Positions 1 through 6,417 of a DNA stretch of 12,565 nucleotides are shown here, piece after piece. This DNA is from Candidatus Parcubacteria bacterium (GTDB lineage Bacteria > Patescibacteriota > Patescibacteriia > Patescibacteriales > UBA12075). The DNA lies in contig JAGLJW010000073.1 in NCBI GenBank assembly GCA_023142215.1, positions 1 to 12,565 of the forward strand, given 5' to 3'. The notes beneath the pieces were generated by a model. That model was not told the DNA's origin. It searched no databases and saw only the letters and a program-made list of their open reading frames with translations. Within the stretch, counting starts at the first letter, position 1; each line of letters begins with the position of its first letter. The position numbers and the translations under genes were made by a program.

Positions 1-711
1 ATTGAAGATAAGAATGAAACAAAAAATAACCGTACAATTAATTTACTTGAAGAAAATTTACCAGAAGGTGTCTATAAAATAGAGCTTAAATCAAATGATG
101 ACATCATAACAAAGCAAATAAAAACAAAACAAAACAAATTATCCTTTATAAATAAACTTTGGCTTTATAAGTCAAATAAAGAAAATATTAATTTATTTAC
201 AGACAGTAAAGTATTACACGCAAAAACTGTTTATCCAACTAGCTTACAAAATATCCAAATAAACACAGAAGAATTAAAAATAGAAGAAACATATACTCAA
301 TTCAGTACTAATATTAAAAAAGCATCAAATACAAAATATACCATAATAGAGATAGAACATGATGGAATTGTTTTAGCCTGCGATGAAGTTTTTTCTTTTA
401 CTGAAAATTCAATGATTAATCCACGTATGAAAAAAGTGGGGAATAATATTGATATTAATAATGAAGGAATTAATTACGTTTTAGCAAAATACAAAAGTCC
501 AAAAAAGAAAGATGATTGGAAAATAGTAGAAATTGAATTTGATTTAACAAAAGCATATCGTGAAGATGGAAAATACAATTTTTTAATATCAGCTCCAAGT
601 TTTAAATTAGATGACAAACTTAAAAACGGAATTTTAATTGATGAAATTAGTATTAATTTAGAAAGTGTAAAATTAATTGATAAAATCAGAAAAAAATTTT
701 CAAATCAATAA
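1..711 (+). CDS. C-terminal part of an unrecognised protein, 5' end outside window
   Basis: The frame is open from base 1 to a TAA at 709-711, giving 236 visible residues. No stop lies upstream of the internal ATG at 412, so that ATG is not the real start. The visible part is hydrophilic, with no membrane segment or signal peptide. It starts with a strand-rich stretch containing LPEGVYKIELKSNDDIITK, followed by SFINKLWL. The end is rich in alternating Lys/Asp/Glu and beta-prone residues (for example WKIVEIEFDL and YNFLISAPSF). This looks like extracellular or surface beta-sandwich modules, but I recognise no family and assign no function. A new promoter lies about 25 bp downstream, so it probably ends its transcription unit. 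Certain as a coding region, unknown as to role. Confidence 0.85.
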   Translation: MEDKNETKNNRTINLLEENLPEGVYKIELKSNDDIITKQIKTKQNKLSFINKLWLYKSNKENINLFTDSKVLHAKTVYPTSLQNIQINTEELKIEETYTQFSTNIKKASNTKYTIIEIEHDGIVLACDEVFSFTENSMINPRMKKVGNNIDINNEGINYVLAKYKSPKKKDDWKIVEIEFDLTKAYREDGKYNFLISAPSFKLDDKLKNGILIDEISINLESVKLIDKIRKKFSNQ

Positions 712-735
712 AAATAAATAATAATCTTTATTTTA

Positions 736-744
736 TGTTATAAT
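736..744 (+). promoter_or_regulatory. Extended -10 promoter for the SPFH operon
   Basis: TGT followed by TATAAT (739-744) forms an extended -10 element about 35 bp before the next start codon. No good -35 box is visible 16-18 bp upstream, which an extended -10 can tolerate. The string TATGTTATAAT recurs exactly before the M23 gene at 7055-7065, supporting it as a real promoter motif in this genome. Confidence 0.55.
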
Positions 745-779
745 ATATATTAACCATTAACTAATAAAAATATAAAGTT

Positions 780-1304
780 ATGTATCAAGAAAACCTAGAT
801 AACAAGGCGTCTAGTGAATTAGAGAATGAATCTACTGATAACATTGAAAATGATTTAGTTCAAAAAGGACATCAAACTCAAGATGTTGAGAATGTTGCAA
901 ATGAAACCAACGAACATTACAAAAAAGATGTAGAAATAAAAAAAAGAAGTAATTTAAGATTTTTTTTAATTGGTGGTTTTAAATTTACACTTGTTTTTTC
1001 AATCCTTCTTTTATTGCATTATGTTTATTCTTTTTCGCCTTTTATTTTGTATTTTCTATTTGCTATACCGATATCTCCAGCGCTTCCTATTATTTTTGTT
1101 TTCGATCTTCCCTCATACGAACATATTGATTTTTTTCAAATTATACATTCTATAATCTTATATCTGTATTTATTTATCTTTTATGGCTCACTTAATCTTC
1201 TTTACTCGTATAAAAAGAAGACTGCAATCATAGTGTTATCAGTTGTTATTGTATCAATGACAGGTTACATTGTTTTTTTTATTTGGTCTATGGCGGGCAT
1301 GTAA
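780..1304 (+). CDS. Unrecognised small membrane protein with acidic N-terminal tail
   Basis: This is a 174-residue protein. Residues 1-57 are hydrophilic, rich in Asn, Glu and Asp, and look disordered. They are followed by four hydrophobic segments at about 61-84, 87-108, 119-143 and 148-170, with Lys-rich KKRS and YKKK junctions that suggest cytoplasmic loops by the positive-inside rule. It is the first gene after the 739 promoter and lies 29 bp before another small membrane protein, so it probably belongs to the same operon as the SPFH gene. No family is recognised. A membrane adaptor or assembly partner of the SPFH protein is possible, but this is a guess from position only. No Shine-Dalgarno sequence precedes the ATG. 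Confidence 0.75.
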   Translation: MYQENLDNKASSELENESTDNIENDLVQKGHQTQDVENVANETNEHYKKDVEIKKRSNLRFFLIGGFKFTLVFSILLLLHYVYSFSPFILYFLFAIPISPALPIIFVFDLPSYEHIDFFQIIHSIILYLYLFIFYGSLNLLYSYKKKTAIIVLSVVIVSMTGYIVFFIWSMAGM

Positions 1305-1333
1305 AGATCAGTGAAATAATCCAATAATTCAAA

Positions 1334-1540
1334 ATGTATATTTTTAATCAAATTTTAAAAGAAGTTTTTTATGCTTTAAGTGGGAGTATAGTCGTTTTTG
1401 GTTTAATGGAAATTTTTTGGTCTAAATTAGTGCTGGCTTATTTTAATATAAACTGGGTATTGTTATTATGGTTATTCAATGGTATATTAATATTAGCTTT
1501 TAATCAAAATAAAATTAAAGATCATGAAAAGTCAGGATAA
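1334..1540 (+). CDS. Unrecognised 68-residue membrane protein with two spans
   Basis: This short protein has two hydrophobic segments, at about residues 10-27 (FYALSGSIVVFGLMEIFW) and 33-56 (LAYFNINWVLLLWLFNGILI), followed by a polar tail (NQNKIKDHEKSG). The stop codon lies 17 nt inside the next gene, so its end overlaps the SPFH start. This implies translational coupling and supports it as a real gene despite its size. It resembles small accessory subunits of membrane complexes, but I recognise no family. The SPFH partner downstream suggests the two may sit together in the membrane; that is inference. No ribosome-binding motif is visible upstream of the ATG. Confidence 0.65.
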   Translation: MYIFNQILKEVFYALSGSIVVFGLMEIFWSKLVLAYFNINWVLLLWLFNGILILAFNQNKIKDHEKSG

Positions 1541-2576
1541 GCTTGTTAAGAATATTCCATTAATATTATTCATATTGTTTTTTATATTGCCTTTATTTGG
1601 TAAAATGGCTGGTCCGCTATTTTTAGCATTAATAATTTTTGGTGTAATTTATTATTTAAAAAATCATAAAATTAATTTAAATAAATTTAGTAATTCAAAT
1701 CTAAATAATGTAATTGATTTAGATAAAATAAAACATATGCAAAATACAAAGAGAACAGTAATATTTTTTCTTGTTTTTTTAATTGTGGCTTGGATGGTTG
1801 GTTCTTCAGTTAGAATTATTCAACCAGGGAAAACAGGTGTTCATCAAATTCTAGGAAAAGTAATTGACAAAGAACTTAGTAGTGGTGTAAATTTCGTAGC
1901 CCCTTTTGTTTCAAGAGTCACAATTATGAGTATTAGAACAGAAGAATATACAATGAGTATTGCTCAAGGTGAAGGTAAAAGATCTGGAGCTGATGCTATT
2001 ACTTCATTAACAAAGGAAGGTCTTAGTGTTGACCTTGATATGACAGTGCTTTATAGGATAGAAGAAGATAAAGCTTCGGATATATATAAAAATGTTGGAT
2101 TAAGAGAAGAGATTGATGAAAAAATTATTAGACCATCAATTAGAACATCTATTCGGGATATAATTGCCCAATATGAAGCAAAAGATATTTATTCAGAAAA
2201 AAGGCAAGAAGCAGCAAGTAAAATCAAAGAAGCTTTAAGTTTAAGTTTAGAGCACAGGGGAATTATAGTTGAAGATGTTTTACTTAGAAATGTAGCTTTA
2301 CCAGCAAGTTTAGCTAATGCTATTCAAGAAAAATTACAAGCTGAACAAGAAGCACAAAAATATGATTTTATTCTTCAAAAAGAAAAGAAAGAAAAAGAAA
2401 GAAAGATTATTGAAGCTGAAGGTCAACGTGATGCTCAAAAAATTATTAATGAAAGTTTAAGTACGAATTACTTATATTACCAGTATATTAATAGTTTAAA
2501 GGATAGGGAAGGCACTGTTTATGTTCCAACCGGAACAAATAGCGGAATGCCATTATTTAGAGAACTTGGAAGATAA
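1524..2576 (+). CDS. SPFH/Band 7 (prohibitin-like) membrane protein
   Basis: This 350-residue member of the stomatin/prohibitin/flotillin/HflKC superfamily forms membrane-anchored oligomeric rings that organise membrane microdomains or hold membrane proteases. Residues 9-28 and 30-46 are two hydrophobic spans, and a third at 77-98 runs straight into the typical Band 7 entry (VRIIQPGKTGVHQILGKV, 97-114). The SPFH domain covers about 98-265, with the family-like stretches GVNFVAPF, VDLDMTVLYRI, RPSIRTSIRDIIAQY and VLLRNVALP. A charged coiled coil (about 265-312) contains the usual EAEGQRDAQ motif, and the tail is short. Most prohibitins have one N-terminal span, so the extra hairpin is unusual. 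The start overlaps the upstream membrane gene by 17 nt, and a cupin gene follows 18 bp after the stop. The family assignment is firm; the client is unknown. Confidence 0.93.
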   Translation: MKSQDKLVKNIPLILFILFFILPLFGKMAGPLFLALIIFGVIYYLKNHKINLNKFSNSNLNNVIDLDKIKHMQNTKRTVIFFLVFLIVAWMVGSSVRIIQPGKTGVHQILGKVIDKELSSGVNFVAPFVSRVTIMSIRTEEYTMSIAQGEGKRSGADAITSLTKEGLSVDLDMTVLYRIEEDKASDIYKNVGLREEIDEKIIRPSIRTSIRDIIAQYEAKDIYSEKRQEAASKIKEALSLSLEHRGIIVEDVLLRNVALPASLANAIQEKLQAEQEAQKYDFILQKEKKEKERKIIEAEGQRDAQKIINESLSTNYLYYQYINSLKDREGTVYVPTGTNSGMPLFRELGR

Positions 2577-2594
2577 TAATTAAAGAACAAAAAT

Positions 2595-3050
2595 ATGATT
2601 GACGGAGTAACAATCAAAAAATTAGAAAAATACAATGATGATCGTGGTTGGTTAGCTGAGATTTTTCGTCATGATGAAGTAGATTATATGCCAGCTATGA
2701 GCTATGTGAGTGTTACAAAACCAGGCATTATTCGTGGACCGCATGAGCATGTTTATCAATCAGATTGTTTTGTGTTTGTTGGACCAGGAAGTTTTGACAT
2801 GTATTTATGGGATAGACGTGCAGAATCAAAAACAAAAGGTGAACACATGAAATTTGAAGTTGGTGAGGAATTACCAACTATGGTAATTGTGCCACCAGGA
2901 GTTGTGCATGGTTATAAATGTACTTCAAAAAAAGATGCATATTGCATAAATATGCCAGATAAATTATATAGGGGGATTAAAAAAAATGATAAAGCAATTG
3001 ATGAAATTAGATGGGAAGAAGAAAAAGATTGTGAATATCAAATTGTATAA
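2595..3050 (+). CDS. RmlC-like cupin (dTDP-4-dehydrorhamnose 3,5-epimerase family)
   Basis: This 151-residue cupin resembles RmlC, which epimerises dTDP-4-keto-6-deoxyglucose on the way to dTDP-rhamnose. The N-terminal DDRGWLAEIFRHDE and the RGPHEH motif (residues 47-52, H50 aligning with the RmlC catalytic His) match the family. So do VIVPPGVVHGYKC (98-109), Y125 (LYRG) and the closing NDKAIDEIRW. It is shorter than typical RmlC (about 180 residues), and the dimer-swap N-terminal region and the C-terminus are trimmed. It may therefore be a divergent sugar 3,5-epimerase or a related 3,4-ketoisomerase rather than true RmlC. No other dTDP-sugar genes are in the window; its partner upstream is the SPFH gene, 18 bp away and probably co-transcribed. 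Cytoplasmic. Family firm, substrate uncertain. Confidence 0.82.
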   Translation: MIDGVTIKKLEKYNDDRGWLAEIFRHDEVDYMPAMSYVSVTKPGIIRGPHEHVYQSDCFVFVGPGSFDMYLWDRRAESKTKGEHMKFEVGEELPTMVIVPPGVVHGYKCTSKKDAYCINMPDKLYRGIKKNDKAIDEIRWEEEKDCEYQIV

Positions 3051-3112
3051 TTTTGAATTAATTTTTAATTTAACAGGCCCGAGTGTGCAATAATATTTAG
3101 ATAATATATTTT

Positions 3113-3118
3113 TATAAT
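3113..3118 (+). promoter_or_regulatory. Possible -10 box for the response regulator
   Basis: A TATAAT hexamer lies about 37 bp before the start codon in the 104-bp gap after the cupin gene. There is no TG extension and no convincing -35 box at 16-18 bp, so this is tentative. I see no clear terminator for the cupin operon in the same gap. Confidence 0.35.
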
Positions 3119-3154
3119 AGATTTAATGAAAATAATTTAACAATTTAAAATTAT

Positions 3155-3532
3155 ATGCAAAAAACAATTTTAATAGCAGAAGATGAAGCTGCAATGTTAA
3201 AAGCTTTATCTCAGAAAATTGAGAATAGAGGATTTAAAGTTTCTAGAGCTTCTGATGGTGAAGAAGCTTTAAGCTTGATTGCTGAAAATAAATTTGATCT
3301 AGTGATGTTGGATATTTTAATGCCAAAGTTAGACGGATTAACGGTGATGAAGAAAATTAGAGAAGATGAAAAATGGGGTAAATATGTACCAATTATTATG
3401 CTTACAAATTTGAGTGATTCTGCAAGCATGGAAGAGGCTAATGAGTTTAACGTTGACTTTTTAGTAAAAACAGATTGGCGATTAGATGATGTAGTAGCTT
3501 TTATTAGTAATAAATTAGGTATTAACAACTAA
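3155..3532 (+). CDS. Stand-alone response-regulator receiver domain
   Basis: This 125-residue CheY-like protein consists of one receiver domain and nothing else. The acidic pocket is E9-D10-E11 (LIAEDEA), and the phospho-acceptor is D53 in VMLDILMPKLDG. The switch Thr is T84 (IIMLTN) and the conserved Lys is K105 (FLVKTD). All residues needed for phosphorylation by a histidine kinase and for the conformational switch are present. With no DNA-binding or enzymatic output domain, it must act by protein contact or as a phosphorelay carrier. A histidine kinase lies about 1.2 kb downstream (start 4776), separated by rpmB and an M50 gene, and could be its partner. A 33-residue membrane peptide begins 3 nt after the stop. 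Confidence 0.95.
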   Translation: MQKTILIAEDEAAMLKALSQKIENRGFKVSRASDGEEALSLIAENKFDLVMLDILMPKLDGLTVMKKIREDEKWGKYVPIIMLTNLSDSASMEEANEFNVDFLVKTDWRLDDVVAFISNKLGINN

Positions 3533-3535
3533 TAC

Positions 3536-3637
3536 ATGATAGTTAATACTTCAAAACCTGGAGTAACATTTATAAAAATATTTATTATTCAGTTTTTCAT
3601 TTTAGGACTTATAGGATTTGTTTTACGTACTATATAA
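3536..3637 (+). CDS. Putative 33-residue single-span membrane peptide
   Basis: The ATG lies 3 nt after the receiver-domain stop (TAA TAC ATG), an arrangement that favours translational coupling. The product has a short polar head (MIVNTSKPGVTFIK), one hydrophobic span of about 17 residues (IFIIQFFILGLIGFVL) and a terminal Arg-Thr-Ile. It ends with TAA about 37 bp before the bidirectional terminator at 3674-3705, so it would be the last gene of the receiver transcript. It is too short for ordinary gene calling. The composition could arise by chance in AT-rich DNA, but position, polarity and a clean hydrophobic span make it a fair candidate. Function unknown. Confidence 0.45.
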   Translation: MIVNTSKPGVTFIKIFIIQFFILGLIGFVLRTI

Positions 3638-3673
3638 TGTTATATAAAAAAAGAAAGAGACAGTTTTATTAAA

Positions 3674-3705
3674 AAAATACCAATTTTAAATTAAATTGGT
3701 ATTTT
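3674..3705. terminator. Bidirectional intrinsic terminator between convergent genes
   Basis: A perfect 13-bp inverted repeat pairs AAAATACCAATTT (3674-3686) with AAATTGGTATTTT (3693-3705) around a 6-nt loop. On the minus strand the stem is followed by a run of seven T, ideal for ending rpmB, whose stop is only 3 bp away. On the plus strand it ends in TTTTCT and can stop the response-regulator transcript. Confidence 0.88.
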
Positions 3706-3708
3706 CTA

Positions 3709-3882
3709 TTAAGCTGTTTGATTTATTGTTTTAAGACATCTTGTACAAATTTTAATTTTCCCACCTTGTACTTTTTTTGTTTGAAGATTAACGTATTGTC
3801 GTTTTATTGTTTTATTGTTAGCGTGAGATCTGCTTGCATCTTTTGTTGATCCACGTCCACAGATATTACATGTTTTAGACAT
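3709..3882 (-). CDS. rpmB: 50S ribosomal protein L28 (bL28)
   Basis: This 57-residue protein reads MSKTCNICGRGSTK, continues with SRSHANNKTIKRQYVNLQ, then KIKICTRCLKTI. That is the bL28 signature: an N-terminal CxxC (C5, C8), the SHANN-like rRNA-contact segment followed by a basic patch, and a second CxxC (C47, C50). The two pairs make the zinc-ribbon (C+) form. bL28 is a late-assembly protein of the large ribosomal subunit and is required for 70S formation. It is shorter than the E. coli protein (78 residues), as is common in reduced genomes. The gene is monocistronic: its own promoter lies at 3930-3958 and a strong terminator sits 3 bp past the stop. The ATG at 3880-3882 is the only sensible start. 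Confidence 0.95.
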   Translation of the reverse strand: MSKTCNICGRGSTKDASRSHANNKTIKRQYVNLQTKKVQGGKIKICTRCLKTINQTA

Positions 3883-3929
3883 ATTATTTATACTATTAAT
3901 ATATTAGATAGTTTCTCTGAATAATCTAA

Positions 3930-3958
3930 ATACTATCATGGTTTGAAAAAAAAAGCAA
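3930..3958 (-). promoter_or_regulatory. Promoter of rpmB
   Basis: On the minus strand TTGCTT (3953-3958), a 17-bp spacer and TAGTAT (3930-3935) form a sigma-70-type promoter, with TGA just before the -10 box making it an extended -10. Transcription would start near 3923, leaving a leader of about 40 nt before the ATG. Confidence 0.6.
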
Positions 3959-3971
3959 GCTATGATAACAT
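3943..3971 (+). promoter_or_regulatory. Promoter of the M50 peptidase gene
   Basis: TTGAAA (3943-3948), a 17-bp spacer and TAACAT (3966-3971), preceded by TGA, form an extended -10 promoter reading to the right. Its -35 box lies inside the spacer of the rpmB promoter, so one polymerase probably excludes another from the divergent unit. Confidence 0.55.
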
Positions 3972-4006
3972 TATATCAATAAATAAGAAATAATTAAATT
4001 ATCATT

Positions 4007-4693
4007 ATGGAGATTGCAATTTTTTCATTAATTGTTTTGCTAATATCAGCCTCTTTTCATGAGTTTATGCATGGCTGGGTAGCATATAAACTAGGGGATA
4101 ATACAGCTAAAGATGCTGGGAGATTAACAATGAATCCAATTTCGCATATTGATCCTGTTTTTTCAATTATTCTTCCTTTGCTTTTATTTGTAACTAATTC
4201 TCCATTTTTATTTGGTGGTGCTAAGCCAGTTCCATATAATCCTTATAATTTACGAGATAGAAAATTTGGAGATTTGAAAGTGGCACTTGGAGGTCCAGTT
4301 GCAAATTTAATTTTAGCTTTATTTTTTGGGGGAATTGCTAGAATATTACCATTAGCCGAAGTGCTAAAATATAAAATGATAAATTTTTATTTTCGTCATG
4401 ATTATAGTTCATTATTAATAGAAATGAGAGAATCTTTTATGGCAACAATTTTTGTGATGTCAATAATTTTTTGTTTTATTAATTTAATGTTAATGATATT
4501 TAATTTACTTCCCATACCACCGCTTGATGGCTCAAAAATAATTCTTCCATTTCTTTCATCAGAATTGAAAATGAAATATTATAAAATTGAACCATTTGGA
4601 TTTTTCATATTAATATTTTTATTATCAACTGGTGCTTTAAGTTTTATTTGGTATATTTTGTTATTTTTATTCCAAATAATTATTGGTTTATAA
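4007..4693 (+). CDS. M50 family site-2-protease-like membrane metallopeptidase
   Basis: This 228-residue integral membrane zinc protease cleaves substrates within or near the membrane, typically in regulated intramembrane proteolysis. The first span carries the zinc and catalytic motif HEFMH (H18, E19, H22), followed by GWVAYKLGD. A second conserved region, GGPVANL (95-101), starts a later span. The third metal ligand, D174, lies in NLLPIPPLDG (166-175), the S2P NxxPxPxLDG signature. Hydrophobic spans lie at about 3-17, 50-66, 92-112, 145-168 and 197-226. No PDZ domain is present, so it belongs to the short rhomboid-like-size M50 group common in bacteria. The gene is read from its own promoter, divergent from rpmB, and a new promoter follows 25 bp after the stop. 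The substrate cannot be told from the window. Confidence 0.93.
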   Translation: MEIAIFSLIVLLISASFHEFMHGWVAYKLGDNTAKDAGRLTMNPISHIDPVFSIILPLLLFVTNSPFLFGGAKPVPYNPYNLRDRKFGDLKVALGGPVANLILALFFGGIARILPLAEVLKYKMINFYFRHDYSSLLIEMRESFMATIFVMSIIFCFINLMLMIFNLLPIPPLDGSKIILPFLSSELKMKYYKIEPFGFFILIFLLSTGALSFIWYILLFLFQIIIGL

Positions 4694-4715
4694 TTATCCT
4701 AATAAAATTAATATT

Positions 4716-4743
4716 TTGATATGATTTATTAATATGCTATAAT
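4716..4743 (+). promoter_or_regulatory. Promoter of the histidine kinase gene
   Basis: TTGATA (4716-4721), a 16-bp spacer and TATAAT (4738-4743) preceded by TGC form a near-consensus extended -10 promoter. Transcription should begin near 4750, giving a leader of about 25 nt. GAAGGTGA at 4751-4758 resembles a Shine-Dalgarno sequence but sits 17 nt from the ATG, too far to be typical. Confidence 0.75.
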
Positions 4744-4775
4744 AGGTAGAGAAGGTGAATATAATATTTTAGTAT

Positions 4776-5888
4776 ATGAATTTAGCACACAAAATTACAT
4801 TAGGCGTTTTTCTATTTTTTTTAGGATTTTTATTTATTGTTAAAATAATTCTTGGGGGAACCTGGTTGCAATTTCTCTTTTTGTTCATTGTTCTTTTTGT
4901 TTTATGTATATTTTGTTATTTTATTCTTTTTAAAAAAATAACTAAAAGGGTTTTGAATTTAGCTTTAAGCGTAGAAGAAATGGCAGCAGGTAATTTTTTA
5001 AAGAATTTTGCGAGTGATGATAAGGATGAAGTTGGTCAACTTTCCAATTCTATTGAAGAGCTTAAAATAAAACTTAAAACAGGAGTAGCTATAGATGCTT
5101 CAAAGAATAAAGAAATAGATAAAATTAAAACTGATTTTGTAACAATTGCTTCACATCAATTACGAACACCTTTATCAATAATAAAATGGTATACTGATTT
5201 TTTGATAACTGGTGACGCTGGTGCGATTACCAAAGACCAGAAACATTATTTGGAGGAAATATATTTCAGTAATGAAAGGTTGATTGAATTAGTTAATGCT
5301 TTGTTAGATGTATCCAGAATTGATCTTGGTACTTTTTCTATAGATCCTGAATTAACTGATATAGTTGATATTGCCAATGAGGCTATTCATAAATTTGCTA
5401 AAACAATAGAGGATAAAAAAATTAAAGTTGAAGTTGATTTTGATAAATTTCAAAAAATTAATTTAGATCCTAGATTAATTAAGATGGTTTTTGAAAATCT
5501 TATTTCTAACTCTGTTAAATATACAGCAGAAACTGGAAAAATTAATGTTGTTATTAAAAAAACAGAAAAAAATATTTTTATAAAAATTTCTGATATGGGA
5601 GTTGGCATCCCAAAAGATCAACAGCCAAAAATATTTTTAAAAATGTTTAGAGCAGATAATGCTAGAAAAATAGATGCAGGAGGAACAGGACTTGGACTTT
5701 TTATTGTAAAAGCGATTATTGAAAAGTCGGGTGGAAAGATTTGGTTTGAATCACCAAGCTTAGATTTATTACTTGAAAAAGAGAGAAAAAGTAATAAAAT
5801 TGATCAGACAAAAATGGGAACAACATTTTTTATAACAATTCCACTTACGGGTATGATAAAGAAAAAAGGGGAAAAACAATTAATGTAA
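4776..5888 (+). CDS. Membrane sensor histidine kinase with minimal extracytoplasmic loop
   Basis: This 370-residue kinase autophosphorylates a His and passes the phosphate to a receiver. Two spans (about 8-27 and 31-52) are joined by only three or four residues, so there is no extracytoplasmic sensor domain. A HAMP-like linker (about 53-105, with VEEMAAGNF) leads to the HisKA dimerisation helix with the H box FVTIASHQLRTPL (phospho-acceptor H127). The HATPase_c domain has the N box NLISNSVKYT (241-250), G1 DMGVGIP (273-279), F box KIFLKMFRAD and G2 GGTGLGL (302-308). All catalytic boxes are intact. About 20 charged residues are inserted between the strand after G2 (KIWFES) and the last strand (TTFFITIPL). 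The gene has its own promoter; the orphan receiver at 3155 is the nearest candidate partner. Confidence 0.95.
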   Translation: MNLAHKITLGVFLFFLGFLFIVKIILGGTWLQFLFLFIVLFVLCIFCYFILFKKITKRVLNLALSVEEMAAGNFLKNFASDDKDEVGQLSNSIEELKIKLKTGVAIDASKNKEIDKIKTDFVTIASHQLRTPLSIIKWYTDFLITGDAGAITKDQKHYLEEIYFSNERLIELVNALLDVSRIDLGTFSIDPELTDIVDIANEAIHKFAKTIEDKKIKVEVDFDKFQKINLDPRLIKMVFENLISNSVKYTAETGKINVVIKKTEKNIFIKISDMGVGIPKDQQPKIFLKMFRADNARKIDAGGTGLGLFIVKAIIEKSGGKIWFESPSLDLLLEKERKSNKIDQTKMGTTFFITIPLTGMIKKKGEKQLM

Positions 5889-5965
5889 ATTAAATTAAAT
5901 TAATTAAAATAATAAACAGAATTATAAATTTATATTTTTAAATTTTTAATTCTTAAATCTAATCT

Positions 5966-6379
5966 ATGGATTGTATTTTTTGTAAAATCATTAGTGGAAG
6001 TATTCCTTCATATAAAGTTTATGAAAATGATAAAGTAGTTGCTTTTTTTGACATTTTACCAATTAGCCAAGGGCATACTATTATTGCTCCGAAATCACAT
6101 GTTTCAGATATTGAAAGTCTAAGTGAAGAAGAAATGTGTGCTTTAGCACAAGCTATAAAAAAGATTGGAAAAGCTGTTATGAAAGGTTTGAATGTAAAAG
6201 GTTACAGTGTGTTTTTAGATAATAAAAGCGCTGCAAATCAACATGTTCCGCATGTTCATTTCCATTTAGTGCCAAGAGCCGAGGGCGATGGATTAGAAAG
6301 ATGGCCTCAAAGTGGATATGATGAGGGTGAAGCAGAAAATTGTTTAAATAAGATTAAGCTAAAATTGAACACAGAATAA
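5966..6379 (+). CDS. HIT family protein (HinT-like nucleotide hydrolase/transferase)
   Basis: This 137-residue histidine-triad protein is a cytoplasmic dimer of the HinT/Fhit superfamily, which hydrolyses AMP-lysine, dinucleotide or related nucleoside phosphoramidate substrates. It opens with CIFCKI, where C3 and C6 with H45 could hold a structural zinc as in some HIT proteins. It has the usual nucleotide-binding strand FFDILPISQGHTIIAPKSH (28-45). The catalytic triad is H96-V-H98-F-H100-L-V within NQHVPHVHFHLVPR, and H98 should be the nucleophile. Length and order of motifs are normal. It lies 78 bp after the kinase with no convincing promoter between, so it may be read through from 4738. 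It converges with the PH-domain gene across 38 bp. The exact substrate is not predictable. Confidence 0.94.
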   Translation: MDCIFCKIISGSIPSYKVYENDKVVAFFDILPISQGHTIIAPKSHVSDIESLSEEEMCALAQAIKKIGKAVMKGLNVKGYSVFLDNKSAANQHVPHVHFHLVPRAEGDGLERWPQSGYDEGEAENCLNKIKLKLNTE

Positions 6380-6417
6380 CAAAAAATACTCCACTGTTTA
6401 GTAATAGTTTTAGCAAG

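Noticed and set aside
412..711. Treating the ATG at 412 as the start of a 99-residue gene
   Set aside because: The frame is open without a stop back to base 1, so this Met is internal.
711..734. AAAATAAA/TTTATTTT hairpin after the first gene as a terminator
   Set aside because: Only A-U pairs and no following T-run, so it would be too weak to support.
970..1155. Second-frame hydrophobic ORF inside the first small membrane gene
   Set aside because: A shadow of T-rich membrane-coding DNA. The same applies to the antisense frames inside the receiver, M23, recombinase, FtsQ and A2M genes.
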